Of a stretch of 64,000 nt of DNA, positions 24,957-34,547 are shown one piece after another. The DNA is from Mesorhizobium terrae (GTDB taxonomy: Bacteria > Pseudomonadota > Alphaproteobacteria > Rhizobiales > Rhizobiaceae): assembly GCF_008727715.1 (NCBI RefSeq), contig NZ_CP044218.1, positions 1,178,001-1,242,000 of the forward strand. The letters are read 5' to 3'. A model generated the notes under the pieces. The model saw only the letters and a program-made list of their open reading frames with translations. It had not been told where the DNA came from and ran no database searches. Every line of letters begins with the position of its first letter. Position 1 is the stretch's first letter. A program made the position numbers and the translations under genes.

Positions 24957-24960
24957 TTGT

Positions 24961-25947
24961 ATGATGGCGTCTCATCAAAATTCAGAAGGCTTTGCGCGCG
25001 GCGCGCGGATGCTGCGCACCGCGCTTGGCCCCGCCATCGCGCGCTATCTCGACGACGCCAGCATCGTCGAGGTGATGCTGAATCCCGATGGTCGGCTCTG
25101 GATCGACCGCCTCTCCGAGGGGCTGTCCGATACGGGCGAGCGGCTGTCGGCAGCGGACGGCGAGCGCATCGTCCGCCTCGTCGCACACCATGTCGGCGCC
25201 GAAATCCATGCCGGCGCCCCGCGTGTCTCAGCCGAGCTGCCCGAGACCGGGGAGCGGTTCGAGGGGCTGTTGCCTCCCGTCGTCGCCGCGCCCGCCTTCG
25301 CGATCCGCAAGCCCGCTGTCGCGGTGTTCACGCTCGACGACTATGTCGCGGCCGGCATCATGTCGGCGGTGCAGGCCGAGACGCTGCGCCAAGGGGTCGC
25401 CGCACGCGCCAACATTTTGGTCACCGGCGGCACATCGACCGGCAAGACCACGCTCACCAACGCGCTGCTGGCAGAGGTCGCGAAGACTGACGACCGCGTC
25501 GTCATCATCGAGGACACGCGCGAGCTGCAATGCGCGGCGCCGAACCTCGTGGCAATGCGCACAAAAGACGGCGTCGCCTCGCTTTCCGATCTCGTCCGCT
25601 CATCCCTGCGCCTGCGCCCTGACCGCATTCCGGTCGGCGAGGTGCGTGGAGCCGAGGCACTGGAACTCCTCAAGGCATGGGGCACCGGCCACCCCGGCGG
25701 CATCGGCACGATCCATGCCGGCAGCGCGATCGGCGCGCTGCGCCGGATGGAACAACTCATCCAGGAAGCCGTCGTTACGGTCCCGCGCGCGCTGATCGCC
25801 GAGACGATCGACATCGTTGCCGTCCTCTCCGGCCGCGGCTCTGCCCGTCGGCTCTCCGAACTCGCACGCGTCGAGGGCCTCGGCCCGGACGGCGATTACC
25901 GCGTCACCCCCATCACCCCGAAGCCCAACGAAGGAGAATCCGCATGA
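24961..25947 (+). CDS. trbB: TrbB, VirB11-type traffic ATPase
   Basis: 328-residue cytoplasmic hexameric ATPase of the conjugative type IV secretion system. Walker [18 protein letters not shown], Asp box [12 protein letters not shown], Walker B-type [14 protein letters not shown] and His box GGIGTIHAG are all present. It powers pilus assembly and substrate transfer. It opens the trb operon; its upstream partner genes are separated from it by the arsenic cargo. Either of the two ATG codons (24961, 24964) may start it. Confidence 0.95.
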   Translation: MMASHQNSEGFARGARMLRTALGPAIARYLDDASIVEVMLNPDGRLWIDRLSEGLSDTGERLSAADGERIVRLVAHHVGAEIHAGAPRVSAELPETGERFEGLLPPVVAAPAFAIRKPAVAVFTLDDYVAAGIMSAVQAETLRQGVAARANILVTGGTSTGKTTLTNALLAEVAKTDDRVVIIEDTRELQCAAPNLVAMRTKDGVASLSDLVRSSLRLRPDRIPVGEVRGAEALELLKAWGTGHPGGIGTIHAGSAIGALRRMEQLIQEAVVTVPRALIAETIDIVAVLSGRGSARRLSELARVEGLGPDGDYRVTPITPKPNEGESA

Positions 25948-26276
25948 TCTCGCATGCCCGCAGATTGCCTCGCCGCCTGATGATGATGGCGTCGGCCCTC
26001 GTAATTACCGTCGCGATGGCGCCCGCCGCCCACGCCTCCGGCTCCTCCATGCCGTGGGAGCAGCCGCTCCAGCAGATCCTCCAGTCGATCGAAGGTCCGG
26101 TCGCGAAGATCATCGCGGTAATCATCATCATCGTCACCGGCCTGACGCTCGCCTTCGGCGACACGTCCGGCGGCTTCCGGCGGCTGATCCAGATCGTGTT
26201 CGGCCTCTCGATCGCGTTCGCGGCCAGCTCGTTCTTCCTCAGCTTCTTCTCCTTCGGCGGCGGAGCGCTCGTCTGA
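25944..26276 (+). CDS. trbC: TrbC, conjugative pilin precursor
   Basis: 110 residues: a signal peptide (MMMASALVITVAMAPAAHA) followed by two hydrophobic helices (about 55-75 and 85-105), the form of VirB2/TrbC pilins. Expected to be trimmed and cyclised with help from TraF. ATG 25944 has AAGGAG 8 bases upstream and overlaps trbB by 4 bases. Confidence 0.92.
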   Translation: MISHARRLPRRLMMMASALVITVAMAPAAHASGSSMPWEQPLQQILQSIEGPVAKIIAVIIIIVTGLTLAFGDTSGGFRRLIQIVFGLSIAFAASSFFLSFFSFGGGALV

Positions 26277-26557
26277 TGGCGGGCGTCGTGGATCAAGCCG
26301 GCGAGGTGCCGGGCTTCACGGTCGCGGTTCACCGCGCGCTGACCGAGCCGATCCTGCTCGGTGGCGCGCCGCGCGCCATCGCCATCATGAACGGGACACT
26401 CGCTGGCGCCGTGGGTCTTGGCCTTCGCCTCTGGCTGGTCGGCATCGCCATCTGGGCGATCGGCCATGTCGCGGCGGTGTGGGCGGCGAAGCGCGATCCG
26501 CTCTTCGTCGACGTGGTGCGCCGCCATCTGCGCGTCCCCGCGCACCTTTCGGTCTGA
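26276..26557 (+). CDS. trbD: TrbD, VirB3-like inner-membrane protein
   Basis: 93 residues with the VirB3/TrbD start GFTVAVHRALTEPILLGGAPR and one or two membrane helices (about 38-65), then RRHLRVPAHLSV. It shares one base with the trbC stop (TGATG). It works with the TrbE ATPase in pilus biogenesis. Confidence 0.9.
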   Translation: MAGVVDQAGEVPGFTVAVHRALTEPILLGGAPRAIAIMNGTLAGAVGLGLRLWLVGIAIWAIGHVAAVWAAKRDPLFVDVVRRHLRVPAHLSV

Positions 26558-26571
26558 CGGGGAGCGCGCCG

Positions 26572-29010
26572 ATGATGAACCTCACCGAATATCGCAATCG
26601 CAACAGCCGGCTCGCCGACTTCCTGCCCTGGGTCGCGCTGGTGGGCGAAGGAATCGTCCTCAACAAGGACGGCAGCTTTCAGCGCACCGCCCGGTTTCGC
26701 GGCCCCGATCTCGACAGCGCCGTCCCGGCCGAGCTGGTCGCGGTCGCCGGCCGCCTCAACAACGCCTTCCGCCGTCTCGGCAGCGGCTGGGCGATCTTCG
26801 TCGAGGCGCAGCGCCACGCCGCGAACCTCTATCCCGACAGCCGCTTTCCCGATCCCGCCTCGGCGCTGGTTGATGCCGAGCGGAAGGCGGACTTCGAGGA
26901 GGCCGGTGCGCATTTCGAGTCGTGCTACTTCCTGACCTTCACCTATCTGCCCCCGGCCGAAGACGCCGCGCGCGCGGAAACCTGGCTCTACGAAGGCCGC
27001 GAGAAGTCAGGCATCGACCCGCGCGAGGCGATGACTGGCTTCGCCGATCGCACCGATCGCATCCTGCGTCTGGTCGAAGCCTTCATGCCGGAGTGCCGCT
27101 GGCTCGATGACGCGGAGACGCTCACCTACCTCCACGGCTGCGTCTCGACCAAGCGTCACCGCGTCCGTGTTCCCGAGACGCCGATCTATCTCGACGCGCT
27201 GCTCGCCGACCAGCCGCTCACCGGCGGGCTCGAACCGCGCCTTGGCGCATCGCATCTGCGCATCCTCACCGTCACGGGCTTTCCAACGGCGACGACGCCG
27301 GGCCTGCTCGACGAGCTGAACCGCTTGGCCTTCCCCTATCGCTGGTCGACGCGCGCGATCCTGCTCGACAAGACCGACGCGACCAAGCTCTTGACCAAGA
27401 TCCGGCGGCAATGGTTCGCCAAGCGCAAGTCGATCGCCGCGATCCTCAAGGAGGTGATGACCAACGAGGCGTCCGTCCTCGTGGACACCGACGCCTCCAA
27501 CAAGGCTGCCGACGCCGACATGGCGCTGCAGGAACTCGGCGCCGACTATGCCGGCATGGCCTATGTCACCGCGACGGTGACGGTGTGGGACGACGATCCG
27601 CGCGTCGCCGACGAGAAGCTGCGGTTGGTCGAGAAGGTCATCCAGGGCCGCGACTTCACCGCCATGGCCGAGACCATCAATGCGGTGGACGCCTGGCTCG
27701 GGTCATTGCCCGGCCATGTCTACGCGAATGTCCGCCAGCCTCCGATTTCCACGCTCAATCTCGCCCACATGATCCCGCTTTCGGCGGTGTGGGCGGGGCC
27801 GGAACGGGACGAGCATTTTGCAGCGCCCCCACTGCTCTTCGGCAAGACCGAAGGCTCGACCCCGTTCCGGCTTTCGCTTCACGTCGGCGACGTCGGCCAC
27901 ACGCTGATCGTCGGCCCGACCGGCGCGGGCAAGTCCGTGCTGCTGGCGCTGATGGCGCTTCAGTTCAGACGCTATGAGCGCGCCCAGGTCTTCGCCTTCG
28001 ACTTCGGCGGCTCGATCCGCGCGGCGGCGCTCGGCATGGGCGGCGATTGGCACGATCTCGGCGGCGATCTCAGCGACGGTGCCATCGACAGCGTCAGCCT
28101 TCAGCCGCTGGCCCGCATCCACGACGTTCCCGAGCGCGCCTGGGCGGGCGATTGGATCGTGTCGATCTTGACGCGCGAAGGCGTGCCGATCACGCCCGAG
28201 GTGAAGGAGCATATCTGGACGGCGCTGACCTCGCTGGCATCGGCGCCCGTCGAGGAGCGCTCGATCACCGGCCTGGTCGTGCTGCTCCAGTCGAACGACC
28301 TCAAGCAGGCGCTCAGACCCTATTGTGTCGGCGGACCCTACGGCCGGTTGCTCGACGCCGAGCGCGAGCATCTCGGATCGGCCTTCGTTCAAGCGTTCGA
28401 GACAGAAGGTCTGATCGGGACAGGCGCGGCGCCCGCGGTCCTCTCCTATCTGTTTCACAGGATCGAAGACCGGCTCGATGGTTCGCCGACGCTTCTCATC
28501 ATCGACGAGGGCTGGCTGGCGCTGGATGACGACGGCTTCGCCGGCCAGCTCCGCGAATGGCTGAAGACGCTGCGCAAAAAGAACGCCAGCGTTATCTTCG
28601 CCACGCAAAGCCTATCGGACATCGACGGCTCGGCGATCGCGCCCGCCATCATCGAGAGCTGTCAGACCCGGCTTCTGCTGCCGAACGAGCGCGCGATTGA
28701 GCCGCAGATCACGGCGATCTATCGGCGTTTCGGCCTCAACGATCGCCAGATCGAGATCATCGCCCGGGCCATGCCCAAGCGTGACTACTACTGCCAGTCC
28801 CGGCGCGGCAATCGGCTGTTCGAGCTGGGCCTTTCCGACGTCGCGCTCGCGCTCTGCGCCGCCTCGTCAAAAACCGACCAGGCCGCCATCGCCCGGATCG
28901 TCGCCGAACATGGCCGCGACGGATTCCTCGCCGCCTGGCTCGATCACCGTGAGGTCGGCTGGGCCGCTGATCTCATCCCCACGCTCACCAACAAGGAGAA
29001 GTCCTCATGA
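26572..29010 (+). CDS. trbE: TrbE, VirB4-type ATPase
   Basis: 812-residue ATPase, the largest motor of the mating channel. Walker A VGPTGAGKSVLLALMA is near residue 448 and Walker B LLIIDEGWLALDDD near 645, with ATQSLSDI and LLPNERA of the family downstream. The N-terminal CagE-like domain starts NLTEYRNRNSRLADFLPW. The ATG at 26572 is followed by a second Met; GGGAG lies 11-15 bases upstream. Confidence 0.95.
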   Translation: MMNLTEYRNRNSRLADFLPWVALVGEGIVLNKDGSFQRTARFRGPDLDSAVPAELVAVAGRLNNAFRRLGSGWAIFVEAQRHAANLYPDSRFPDPASALVDAERKADFEEAGAHFESCYFLTFTYLPPAEDAARAETWLYEGREKSGIDPREAMTGFADRTDRILRLVEAFMPECRWLDDAETLTYLHGCVSTKRHRVRVPETPIYLDALLADQPLTGGLEPRLGASHLRILTVTGFPTATTPGLLDELNRLAFPYRWSTRAILLDKTDATKLLTKIRRQWFAKRKSIAAILKEVMTNEASVLVDTDASNKAADADMALQELGADYAGMAYVTATVTVWDDDPRVADEKLRLVEKVIQGRDFTAMAETINAVDAWLGSLPGHVYANVRQPPISTLNLAHMIPLSAVWAGPERDEHFAAPPLLFGKTEGSTPFRLSLHVGDVGHTLIVGPTGAGKSVLLALMALQFRRYERAQVFAFDFGGSIRAAALGMGGDWHDLGGDLSDGAIDSVSLQPLARIHDVPERAWAGDWIVSILTREGVPITPEVKEHIWTALTSLASAPVEERSITGLVVLLQSNDLKQALRPYCVGGPYGRLLDAEREHLGSAFVQAFETEGLIGTGAAPAVLSYLFHRIEDRLDGSPTLLIIDEGWLALDDDGFAGQLREWLKTLRKKNASVIFATQSLSDIDGSAIAPAIIESCQTRLLLPNERAIEPQITAIYRRFGLNDRQIEIIARAMPKRDYYCQSRRGNRLFELGLSDVALALCAASSKTDQAAIARIVAEHGRDGFLAAWLDHREVGWAADLIPTLTNKEKSS

Positions 29011-29765
29011 AACTGCGCCAATCCCGCGCAGCGCGGTTCGCTGCCGCGCTGCTGATCGCTCCCGTGGCGCTCGCGCCCATGCTGGCGACGCCGGCCCACG
29101 CCATCATCGTGTTCGATCCCTCGAACTATGCACAAAACGTCCTGACGGCGGCGCGTTCGCTCCAGCAGATCACCAACCAGATCACCTCGCTTCAGAACGA
29201 AGCGCAGATGTTGATCAACCAGGCTCGCAATCTCGCGAGCCTGCCGTACTCGTCGCTGCAACAGCTTCAGCAATCGGTTCAGCGGACGCAGCAACTCCTG
29301 CAGCAAGCCCAGAACATCGCCTACGACGTCCAGCAGATCGATCGCGTGTTCCAGCAGAAATACGGAAACGTCTCGATGTCGGCGTCCGATCAGCAGCTTG
29401 TCGCCGATGCGCGCTCGCGCTGGCAGAACACGGTCGGCGGCCTGCAGGACGCCATGCGCGTGCAAGCCGGCGTCGTCGGCAACATCGACACCAACCGCGC
29501 GCAGATGTCGGCGCTGGTCGGCCAGAGCCAGGGCGCGACCGGTGCGCTGCAGGCAACGCAAGCCGGCAACCAGCTTCTCGCGCTCCAGGCCCAGCAACTC
29601 GCGGATCTCACCGCCGTCGTCGCGGCCAACGGTCGGGCGCAGGCCTTGCAATCGGCGGAGCAGTCCGCCGCCGCCGAACAGGGCCGCGAGCAGCGCCGTC
29701 GCTTTCTGACGCCGGGTTCGGGCTACCAGCCCGGCAACGCGCAGATGTTCTACGGCAATCACTGA
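29007..29765 (+). CDS. trbJ: TrbJ, VirB5-like periplasmic/pilus-associated protein
   Basis: 252 residues with a signal peptide (to about APAHA, residue 32) and the long Gln-rich coiled-coil region of TrbJ/VirB5 (SLQQITNQITSLQNEAQ and QRTQQLLQQAQNIA). Expected at the pilus tip or in the periplasm. ATG overlaps the trbE stop (ATGA). Confidence 0.93.
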   Translation: MKLRQSRAARFAAALLIAPVALAPMLATPAHAIIVFDPSNYAQNVLTAARSLQQITNQITSLQNEAQMLINQARNLASLPYSSLQQLQQSVQRTQQLLQQAQNIAYDVQQIDRVFQQKYGNVSMSASDQQLVADARSRWQNTVGGLQDAMRVQAGVVGNIDTNRAQMSALVGQSQGATGALQATQAGNQLLALQAQQLADLTAVVAANGRAQALQSAEQSAAAEQGREQRRRFLTPGSGYQPGNAQMFYGNH

Positions 29766-29775
29766 GGGCGGCGCG

Positions 29776-30195
29776 ATGGACGGCAAGACCCTCGCTCGCA
29801 TCGGCGCCATCGTCTTCGTCGCGGTCGCCATCACGGCGACCGCGATCGAGATGAACCGCAAGGATGATCGGCCAATCGACTTCGCGACACGGGTGCGTCC
29901 CGTCGCATCGCAAGATCCTCTCGCGGCCGAATTGCTGCGCTGTTCGGAGATCGGTGAGGCAGGCCCGCGCGATCCCGCCTGCCTGATAGCGTGGGCCGAG
30001 AACCGGCGCCGGTTCCTCGGTCAACCGGCGCCAGCGGTGTCGTCGGTCCCGTCTGCGCCGACCACGCTGTTTCCAAGCGCGCCCGCGTCGGCCGACCCCA
30101 TCCGCAAAGACAGTGCGCCAGCGGATTTGACCGGGCCTGCGGTGCAGGCCGAGCCGGCCCGGCCGGCCATCTCTGCCGACCAGGGAGCTCGCTGA
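29776..30195 (+). CDS. TrbK-alt, putative entry exclusion protein
   Basis: 139 residues: one N-terminal membrane helix (IGAIVFVAVAITATAI), then AAELLRCSEIGEAGPRDPACLIAWAENRRRFLG, the recognisable core of the TrbK-alt family found between trbJ and trbL. A Pro/Ala-rich tail follows. It would stop a cell that already has the element from acting as recipient. Confidence 0.85.
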   Translation: MDGKTLARIGAIVFVAVAITATAIEMNRKDDRPIDFATRVRPVASQDPLAAELLRCSEIGEAGPRDPACLIAWAENRRRFLGQPAPAVSSVPSAPTTLFPSAPASADPIRKDSAPADLTGPAVQAEPARPAISADQGAR

Positions 30196-30196
30196 C

Positions 30197-31543
30197 ATGG
30201 GCGGCACCGGCGTCATCGACCATTTCCTCGAAGTCTTCACGCGCTACATCGACGGCGGCTTCGGCCTGCTCGGTGGCGAGGTCGGCTTCATCGCCACCAC
30301 GCTCATCGTCATCGACGTGACGCTGGCCGCGCTCTTTTGGTCGTGGGGCGCCGACGACGACATCATGGCGCGCCTCGTCAAGAAGACGCTGTTCGTCGGC
30401 GTCTTCGCCTACCTCATCTCCAACTGGAATAATCTCGCCCGCATCATCTTCGAGAGCTTCGCGGGCCTCGGCCTGAAGGCGTCAGGCACCAGCTTTGCCG
30501 TCAGCGACCTTTTGCGCCCCGGCAAGGTGGCGCAGACCGGGCTCGACGCGGGACGGCCGCTGCTCGACTCCATCTCCGGCCTGATGGGCTACTGGTCGTT
30601 CTTCGAGAACTTCATTCAGATTGCCTGCCTGCTCTTCGCCTGGGCGCTGATCCTGCTCGCCTTCTTCATCCTCGCGATCCAGCTCTTCGTCACCCTGATC
30701 GAATTCAAGCTGACGACACTCGCCGGCTTTGTCCTCATTCCCTTCGGTCTGTTCGGCAAATCCGCCTTCATGGCCGAGCGCGTGCTGGGCAACGTCATCT
30801 CCTCCGGCATCAAAGTGCTGGTCCTCGCGGTCATCATCGGCATCGGCTCGACGCTGTTCTCAGAATTCACCTCTGGCTTTGCCGGCGCGACGCCGTCGAT
30901 CGACGACGCGATGGCGATCGTGCTCGCCGCGCTTTCGCTGCTTGGTCTCGGCATCTTCGGCCCCGGCATCGCCAATGGTCTCATCTCCGGTGGACCGCAG
31001 CTCGGCGCGGGCGCGGCGGTCGGCACGGGTCTCGCCGCCGGCGGCATGGTCGCGGCGGGCGCAGCTACGGTAGGCGCGGTCGCTTCCGGCGGTGCCGCGC
31101 TTGCCGGCGGCGCAGCCGCCGCCGCTCGTGGTGGAGCCGCCCTCGCTGGCGGCGCATCCACGGCCTACAGCCTTGGCGCCGCTGGTCAGTCTGGCGCATC
31201 GGGCGTCGCATCCGGTCTCGGCAATGTCGCAAGCACCGGCGCGAAGGCCGCCGTCTCGCCACTCAGGCGCGCTGCCGGACATGCCACCGAAAGCCTGAAG
31301 CAGAGCTATCAGGCCGGCGGCCAGGCCGCGACGGAGATCGCCACAGGGTCATCGGGCTCAGCGGCGGGCGAAATCACCGCCGAGGCTGCATCCTCTTCCG
31401 CCGCCGAAAGTCCGCGGGCCTGGGCGAAGCGCATGAAGCGCTCGCAGCAGCTCACCCATGGCGTTCAGGCCGCCGCTCACGCCGTGCGTAGCGGTGACAG
31501 CCATGGCGGTGGCTCCTCCGTCAACCTCTCCGAAAGCGACTGA
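30197..31543 (+). CDS. trbL: TrbL, VirB6-like polytopic channel protein
   Basis: 448 residues with about six transmembrane helices (30-50, 65-85, 135-175, 190-215, 240-290) and a long Gly/Ala/Ser-rich C-terminal tail after 290. The start GVIDHFLEVFTRYIDGGFGLL and FKLTTLAGFVLIPFGLFGKSAF are typical of TrbL. Inner-membrane part of the transfer channel. It follows trbK-alt by one base. Confidence 0.95.
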   Translation: MGGTGVIDHFLEVFTRYIDGGFGLLGGEVGFIATTLIVIDVTLAALFWSWGADDDIMARLVKKTLFVGVFAYLISNWNNLARIIFESFAGLGLKASGTSFAVSDLLRPGKVAQTGLDAGRPLLDSISGLMGYWSFFENFIQIACLLFAWALILLAFFILAIQLFVTLIEFKLTTLAGFVLIPFGLFGKSAFMAERVLGNVISSGIKVLVLAVIIGIGSTLFSEFTSGFAGATPSIDDAMAIVLAALSLLGLGIFGPGIANGLISGGPQLGAGAAVGTGLAAGGMVAAGAATVGAVASGGAALAGGAAAAARGGAALAGGASTAYSLGAAGQSGASGVASGLGNVASTGAKAAVSPLRRAAGHATESLKQSYQAGGQAATEIATGSSGSAAGEITAEAASSSAAESPRAWAKRMKRSQQLTHGVQAAAHAVRSGDSHGGGSSVNLSESD

Positions 31544-31545
31544 CC

Positions 31546-32229
31546 ATGTTCAAACGACCATCCACCCACTACGGCAAATCCCCGCAACCAGAGACGCCCT
31601 ACCAGCGCGCGGCGCAGATCTGGGACGATCGGATCGGATCGGCCCGCGTGCAGGCCCGCAACTGGCGCTACATGGCGTTCGGCTCATTGGGGCTTGCCGC
31701 TGGCCTCTCCGCCGCGCTTGTCTGGCAGTCCGCCAACGGCTCGATCGTGCCCTGGGTGGTGCAGGTCGACCGGCTCGGCCAGGCGCAGGCCGTGGCGCCG
31801 GCGACCGCCGACTACCAGCCGAACGATCCGCAGATCGCCTTCTACCTGGCGCGCTTCATCGAGCAGGTCCGCTCGATCCCGGCCGACGCCATCATCGTGC
31901 GGCAGAACTGGCTGCGCGCCTATGACTTCACCACACAAGGCGGCGCGCTCGCGCTCAACGACTACGCCCGCGCCAACGACCCCTTCACGAAGGTCGGCAA
32001 GCAGCAAATCGCAATCGAGGTGTCGTCGGTCATCCGGGCCTCGCCATCCAGCTTCCGCATCGCCTGGATCGAGCGCCGCTATCAGGACGGCTCGCTGGCC
32101 TCCACCGAACGCTGGTCAGCCATCCTCACCGTCATTGTACAGCCGCCGCGCGACGCCGACACGCTGCGGAAGAATCCGCTCGGCATCTACATCAACGCCA
32201 TCAACTGGTCGAAGGAGCTTGGACAATGA
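31546..32229 (+). CDS. trbF: TrbF, VirB8-like assembly factor
   Basis: 227 residues with one N-terminal membrane helix (about 43-62) and a periplasmic NTF2-like domain (FIEQVRSIPADAIIVRQNWL ... RASPSSFRIAWIERRY ... NPLGIYINAINWSKEL). Typical TrbF length and motifs. Organises the inner-membrane complex. Confidence 0.94.
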   Translation: MFKRPSTHYGKSPQPETPYQRAAQIWDDRIGSARVQARNWRYMAFGSLGLAAGLSAALVWQSANGSIVPWVVQVDRLGQAQAVAPATADYQPNDPQIAFYLARFIEQVRSIPADAIIVRQNWLRAYDFTTQGGALALNDYARANDPFTKVGKQQIAIEVSSVIRASPSSFRIAWIERRYQDGSLASTERWSAILTVIVQPPRDADTLRKNPLGIYINAINWSKELGQ

Positions 32230-33293
32230 CGCCCGCACTCCGCAAAGCCGCCCCCTGGAGTGCAGGGCGTCCGGCTTTCCGCATCCACGTAATGCCGGCT
32301 TTGCGCAAATCCGCTTTGCCGGCGATCCTGCTCGCCGGTTCGGCGTTGGCAGGGTGCGCCACCCACACGCCGCCCCCGGAAATTTCCTACGACAATGCGG
32401 CCCCGGCCGTGCAGACGACCGATCCGCCAGCGCCCGTCAGGGTGGTGGAATTGCCCAAGCCGCTCCCGCTGCCCGGTCAGTTGAAGCCGCTCGGCAAGGA
32501 CGGGAAGCCCGAGCCGGAACCGGCCGACCCCGCCGCACGCGTCAACCAGGCCAACGCCGCCGCGCGCGTTCAGCCCGTTCGCAACGGCTTCATCAACTCC
32601 ATGCAGGTCTATCCCTTCGTCGATGGCGCGCTCTATCAGGTCTATGCATCGCCGGGGCAGATCACCGACATCGCGCTCCAGCCCGGCGAACAGCTCGTCG
32701 GCTCCGGTCCCGTCGCCGCCGGCGACACCGTGCGCTGGATCATCGGCGATACCGAGAGCGGCATCGGCGCGGCCAAGCAGATTCATATCCTCGTAAAGCC
32801 AACCCGCGCCGAGCTGATGACCAATCTCGTCATCAACACCGACAGGCGCACCTATCACATGGAGCTGCGCGCAACGCCCTCGACCTACATGGCGTCGGTG
32901 TCCTGGCAATATCCGCAAGACCAGCTCATCGCGCTGCGCCGCCAGAACCAGCAAGCCGAGGCCGCGCAGCCCGTCTCCAGCGGCATCGATCTCGCCCGCG
33001 TCAATTTTCGCTACGAGGTGACGGGTGACCGCGCGCCGTGGCGGCCGCTTCGCGCCTTCGATGACGGCAAGCAGGTGTTCATCGAATTCCCGCGCGGCAT
33101 CGGTCAGGGCGAGATGCCGCCGCTGTTCGTGGTCGGGCCGGAGGGCGACACATCCGAGCTGGTGAACTATCGCGTGCGCGGCAACTACATGATTGTCGAT
33201 CGGCTGTTCGCCGCCGCCGAGTTGCGGTTTGGTGCGGGCAAGAACCAGAAGCGCGTCCGCATCTCCCGCACCGACGGGAGGCCGGCATCGTGA
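32226..33293 (+). CDS. trbG: TrbG, VirB9-like outer-membrane core protein with an altered signal region
   Basis: 355 residues of the VirB9/TrbG family (VYPFVDGALYQVYASPGQITDI ... GNYMIVDRLFAAAELRFG). A lipobox (LAGSALAGC) lies near residue 43 rather than about 20. The ATG at 32226 overlaps trbF (ATGA), but residues 1-8 (MTPALRKA) are repeated as MPALRKS at residues 23-29, with 14 residues between, so the N-terminus looks duplicated or invaded; translation from ATG 32292 would give a normal lipoprotein signal. Outer-membrane ring component. Confidence 0.93.
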   Translation: MTPALRKAAPWSAGRPAFRIHVMPALRKSALPAILLAGSALAGCATHTPPPEISYDNAAPAVQTTDPPAPVRVVELPKPLPLPGQLKPLGKDGKPEPEPADPAARVNQANAAARVQPVRNGFINSMQVYPFVDGALYQVYASPGQITDIALQPGEQLVGSGPVAAGDTVRWIIGDTESGIGAAKQIHILVKPTRAELMTNLVINTDRRTYHMELRATPSTYMASVSWQYPQDQLIALRRQNQQAEAAQPVSSGIDLARVNFRYEVTGDRAPWRPLRAFDDGKQVFIEFPRGIGQGEMPPLFVVGPEGDTSELVNYRVRGNYMIVDRLFAAAELRFGAGKNQKRVRISRTDGRPAS

Positions 33294-34546
33294 GCGATGA
33301 ACGCGATCCCGAAAAGGAGGAAGGCCGGGCGCAAGGTTCGACGCCCCAGCCTCAGCCGATCGACGATGACGCTCGGCCGCTGACCGGCGGGCCGGCCGCG
33401 ACGATGCGGCTGCGCGCCGAGCCGCCGCGCGTGACCCGCCTGTCCCGCAAGGTGCTGGCCGGTCTGGGTCTCGCCGCAAGCCTCGGTGTCGGCGGGGCGC
33501 TGATCTATGCGCTTCAGACCCGTCACGGTGGCCAGGGCCAGGAACTGTACTCGACAGACAACCGCTCGACACCGGACGGACTGGCTGGATTGCCGAAAGA
33601 TTATTCCGGCGTCCCGAAGCTCGGCCCGCCGCTCCCGGGCGATCTCGGTCGCCCGATCCTGAACGCGCAGAACGGTGGCACGGTGCCGCCGATCGGCGCG
33701 CCTGCATCAGGCCCCGTGGGGCCGAGCCCGGAGGAACAGCGTCGGGCGCAGGAGCTGGAGTCGGCACGGACCGCGCGGCTGTTCGCCTCGACCGAGACTC
33801 GGCCCGCCAGTGCTGGGGCCTCGACGCAACCCACCGCGATCGCCACGCCGCCGGCCGACCTCGCCAGCCTCGGCCTCGCGCCGCAGCCGGCGACGCCCTC
33901 GGCGCAGGATCGCCAGCTCGCATTCCTCAACCAGGCGCCGGACAAGCGCACCGTCTCGCCGGATCGCGTTGCGGCGCCGGCGTCGAAGAACGTTCTGCAG
34001 GCCGGCGCTGTCATCGCTGCCGCGCTCATCACCGGCATCCGCTCCGACCTGCCGGGCCAGATCACCGCGCAGGTGACGGAGAACATCTATGACAGCCCGA
34101 CCGGCAAGATCCTCCTCGTGCCTCAGGGCACGCGCGTCATCGGGCAGTATGACAGCGGCGTCGGCTTCGGTCAGCGGCGCATACTCCTCGTCTGGAATCG
34201 GCTGATCTTTCCCAATGGTCGCTCCATCGTTCTGGAGCGCCAGCCTGGTGCGGACGCCGAGGGCTATGCCGGCCTCGAGGATGGTGTCGACTATCACTGG
34301 GGCGAACTGTTCAAGGCCGCTGCGCTCTCCACGATCCTGAGCATCGGTGCGGAGGCCGGCTCGTCTGGCCAGGAAAGCGACATCGTGCGGGCGCTACGAC
34401 AGGGTGCGTACAACAGCGTCAGCCAAACCGGCCAGCAAATCGTCCAGCGTCAGCTCAACATCGCCCCGACGCTCACCATCCGGCCGGGCTTTCCCGTCCG
34501 CGTCATCGTCACGCGCGATCTCGTGCTCGAACCCTACGGAGGCTGA
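33290..34546 (+). CDS. trbI: TrbI, VirB10-like core protein
   Basis: 418 residues: a cytoplasmic N-terminus, one membrane helix (about 57-76), a Pro-rich periplasmic linker and the C-terminal VirB10 barrel domain (LQAGAVIAAALITGIRSDLPG, VPQGTRVIGQYDSGVGFGQRR, FPVRVIVTRDLVLEPY). Spans the envelope and senses ATP use of the motors. Overlaps trbG by 4 bases. Confidence 0.95.
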   Translation: MSDERDPEKEEGRAQGSTPQPQPIDDDARPLTGGPAATMRLRAEPPRVTRLSRKVLAGLGLAASLGVGGALIYALQTRHGGQGQELYSTDNRSTPDGLAGLPKDYSGVPKLGPPLPGDLGRPILNAQNGGTVPPIGAPASGPVGPSPEEQRRAQELESARTARLFASTETRPASAGASTQPTAIATPPADLASLGLAPQPATPSAQDRQLAFLNQAPDKRTVSPDRVAAPASKNVLQAGAVIAAALITGIRSDLPGQITAQVTENIYDSPTGKILLVPQGTRVIGQYDSGVGFGQRRILLVWNRLIFPNGRSIVLERQPGADAEGYAGLEDGVDYHWGELFKAAALSTILSIGAEAGSSGQESDIVRALRQGAYNSVSQTGQQIVQRQLNIAPTLTIRPGFPVRVIVTRDLVLEPYGG

Positions 34547-34547
34547 T

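Noticed and set aside
25088..25795. 235-codon plus-strand frame within trbB
   Set aside because: Ser/Arg-rich shadow of the trbB gene.
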